Below are positions 6,172 through 7,647 of a DNA stretch of 7,647 nt, piece after piece. The stretch comes from Alphaproteobacteria bacterium (lineage in GTDB: Bacteria; Pseudomonadota; Alphaproteobacteria; UBA828): the NCBI GenBank assembly GCA_022826345.1, contig JAJDVB010000215.1:1-7647 (forward strand), written 5' to 3'. The notes beneath the pieces are model-generated. The model had not been told where the DNA came from. It saw only the letters and a program-made list of their open reading frames with translations, and ran no database searches. The position numbers and the translations under genes are program-made. Every line of letters begins with the position of its first letter. Position 1 is the stretch's first letter.

Positions 6172-6195
6172 CACGTGCCGTGAGGGAGCCGTCCG

Positions 6196-7647
6196 ATGCG
6201 TTTTCACTTCCGCGCCTTCCTGGTTGCCATCGCGATCGTCGCCTGTGCCTCTGGCGTTCGGGCACAGGACTACGACGCCGTCGTCGTCTTCGGCGACAGC
6301 CTGAGCGATTCCGGCAACGTGGTCGAAGCGTTGCCGCTGGGGTTGCCGGCGGGAAGCAGCTTCACCACCAACCCCGACCCGATCTGGGCTGAAATCGTGG
6401 CGGAGACCTACGGCGCGCCGGGAGGACCCTCGCGCGCCGGAGGCACGAACTTCGCCTTCGGCGGCGCTTGCGTGAATAGGGACATCCCGTGCCACGTCAC
6501 CGTACCGGTGCTCGGTCGGATCGAAATGCCGAGGATCGACCAGCAGATCGATCAGCATCTCTTGACGCGCGCCCAGGGTAAGGCCGATCCGAACCACCTT
6601 TACGCCGTCTGGGCCGGGAGCAACGATATCGTTGCCGTTCTCGAGGCCGTCGCGGCGGGCGAGCCCGTCAATCCTCAGACCGCCATCCCGGCGACGGCAC
6701 AACGCTACGTGGTCGAAATCCAGCGTCTGCAGCAGGCCGGCGCACGTCATATCGTGGTCCTCAACCTGCCCGATGTGGGTCAGACACCGTTTGCCCAGAG
6801 CATCCCCGATCCGAGCTTCCCGCCGACGCTGACCGCGCTGGCCGCAGGCTACAACCAGGCGCTGAGCGCGGGCCTCGGCACGCTCGACGACGGAATCGTT
6901 CCCATCGATACCTTCGGCCTGTTCAGCACGCTTCTCGCGACCCCGGAGAGATACGGCTTCACCAGTGTCGCCGGGACGGCATGCGCGCCGGTCAGCCGGG
7001 AAATTAATTCCATCGTCTGCGCCCCGGCGGGCTCGGGCTCGCCTGTCACCTTCGAGCCCGGCACCAACCGAAGCCATCTGTTCGCGGACGACAAGCACCC
7101 CAGCGGCGGGGCGCACGCGATACTCGCAAATGTGGTGACCGCGACCCTCGCGGCGCCAATCCAGGTGTCGCTCGCCGGCGAAGCGGGCGAAGCTGCGGTG
7201 GCGGCGCACCGCAGCGTCATCGCGGCTGAGCAACTTTCCGATCGAAAGTACTCGGTCGGGCGTTGGCACAGCTTCGTCCTGGCGCACACGGGCCGGCGGA
7301 CGACCGAGGCCCCGCCGCGTCTCGGCGAGGCCCAGGTCGACGAGCAGGCGGTGACCCTAGGCTTCGGCCAGCGGGCGTCACGCGATTTCCGATGGGGCGT
7401 GGCGCTCAGCCTGGGCCGCCACGACAACGGCGTCGAAGGTGCCGCCCTCGAGAGCGAGACGGCCGTCGGCTCGCTGCACGGAACCTGGCGGCAAGGCGGG
7501 CTGCGTCTCATACCAAACGCGCTCCAAATTGACTCATTATCTCAATATGTTGTGGTGATGGACGGGACAACCTCCATAGACTGTGGTGATCGAGTCTCAC
7601 CGTCGGAGGATGATGATGAGTGCGGCAACGCCGATAATCTGGCCGGA
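6196..7647 (+). CDS. GDSL-family autotransporter esterase, C-terminal barrel apparently disrupted
   Basis: The predicted product is a secreted lipase/esterase of the EstA-like autotransporter type, with the hydrolase displayed at the outer membrane. ATG 6196 has a good Shine-Dalgarno (AGGGAG, 6183-6188). A signal peptide (MRFHFR, then a hydrophobic core, VRA|Q) is predicted to be cut after residue 23; a lipobox-like IVAC (14-17) is also present. The GDSL blocks are complete: FGDSLSDSGN with Ser35, GGTNFAFGGACV (82-93), GSND (141-144), and DDKHPS with Asp298 and His301. From about residue 355 the sequence (RWHSFVLAHTGRR, VTLGFGQRASRDFRWGVAL) matches the start of the autotransporter beta-barrel. 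After GTWRQGGLRL (429-438, near base 7509) barrel character and high GC content stop. The frame stays open to the window edge by chance, encoding unrelated sequence. The barrel normally needs about 200 more residues, so the protein is probably not functional as a displayed enzyme. Confidence 0.85.
   Translation, partial: MRFHFRAFLVAIAIVACASGVRAQDYDAVVVFGDSLSDSGNVVEALPLGLPAGSSFTTNPDPIWAEIVAETYGAPGGPSRAGGTNFAFGGACVNRDIPCHVTVPVLGRIEMPRIDQQIDQHLLTRAQGKADPNHLYAVWAGSNDIVAVLEAVAAGEPVNPQTAIPATAQRYVVEIQRLQQAGARHIVVLNLPDVGQTPFAQSIPDPSFPPTLTALAAGYNQALSAGLGTLDDGIVPIDTFGLFSTLLATPERYGFTSVAGTACAPVSREINSIVCAPAGSGSPVTFEPGTNRSHLFADDKHPSGGAHAILANVVTATLAAPIQVSLAGEAGEAAVAAHRSVIAAEQLSDRKYSVGRWHSFVLAHTGRRTTEAPPRLGEAQVDEQAVTLGFGQRASRDFRWGVALSLGRHDNGVEGAALESETAVGSLHGTWRQGGLRLIPNALQIDSLSQYVVVMDGTTSIDCGDRVSPSEDDDECGNADNLAG
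7509..7615 (+). other. Low-GC junction segment, possible edge of an insertion element or rearrangement
   Basis: By count, 7511-7600 has 42 G/C of 90, against 67 of 90 in 7411-7500. The stretch contains TTGACT (7529-7534), an ATTGA/TCAAT inverted repeat (7528-7532 and 7542-7546), and two direct copies of TGTGGTGAT (7551-7559 and 7582-7590) spaced 31 bp apart. It replaces the expected beta-barrel coding sequence and ends at a ribosome-binding site. An insertion sequence end with its leader is one explanation. A deletion joining two loci is another. The far end lies outside the window, so terminal repeats cannot be tested. Confidence 0.5.
7616..7647 (+). CDS. Start of an unidentified gene (runs off the window)
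   Basis: Three consecutive in-frame ATGs (7610, 7613, 7616) follow a strong ribosome-binding site GGAGGA (7605-7610). The third is at the best distance (five bases). Only about ten residues are visible: MSAATPIIWP. This is too short to name. Its position right after the composition break would suit a transposase. The -IIWP- beginning also recalls the N-terminus of some Rieske-type ring-hydroxylating oxygenase large subunits. Both are guesses. The frame differs from that of the interrupted esterase. Confidence 0.5.
   Translation, partial: MSAATPIIWP

Noticed and set aside
5944..7287. 447-codon open frame on the minus strand opposite the SDR end and the esterase
   Set aside because: The plus strand here encodes clear GDSL blocks, a signal peptide and a ribosome-binding site. 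The reverse frame gives an Arg/Gly-rich product without recognisable motifs, as expected in high-GC DNA.

Overview
The window is GC-rich DNA, roughly 70% by eye, from what looks like an alphaproteobacterium. The pointers are the fused ispDF gene, the tRNA-Tyr/tRNA-Gly/tuf cluster divergent from rlmB, and an ispDF-pgpA-pncC-queG gene train. Order and genus cannot be fixed from the sequence. Most of the window is core housekeeping DNA. The accessory part is the last 1.5 kb.

Layout. (1) Minus strand, 1-571: the 5' end of tuf (EF-Tu) preceded by tRNA-Gly(TCC) and tRNA-Tyr(GTA), read from a near-consensus promoter with a GC-rich discriminator. This is a tufB-type operon. (2) Plus strand, 665-1539: rlmB, a SpoU-class 23S rRNA methyltransferase with an arginine-rich N-terminal tail and a TATAAT box almost touching its start codon. 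(3) Plus strand, 1591-6045: tRNA-Thr(TGT) and then five tightly packed genes: ispDF (isoprenoid precursors), pgpA (phosphatidylglycerol synthesis), pncC (pyridine nucleotide salvage), queG (last step of queuosine synthesis) and an atypical SDR-family protein. The five genes overlap or nearly touch and are probably one transcript. (4) Plus strand, 6196-7647: a secreted GDSL esterase of the autotransporter (EstA-like) type with all catalytic blocks present. Its C-terminal beta-barrel appears cut off near 7509, where base composition falls from about 74% to about 47% GC. A new ribosome-binding site and start codon follow at 7605-7616 and lead out of the window.

How the parts relate. Region 1 and the tRNA-Thr carry the same three tRNA species, by anticodon, that lie before tufB in E. 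coli, but here rlmB on the opposite strand separates them. tRNA-Tyr(GTA) is a substrate class for queuosine, whose last enzyme (QueG) is also encoded here. The operon otherwise mixes unrelated housekeeping functions. I found no CRISPR array, phage gene or clearly new multi-gene system. The points most worth a second look are the apparent disruption of the esterase autotransporter and the unusual start region of queG.
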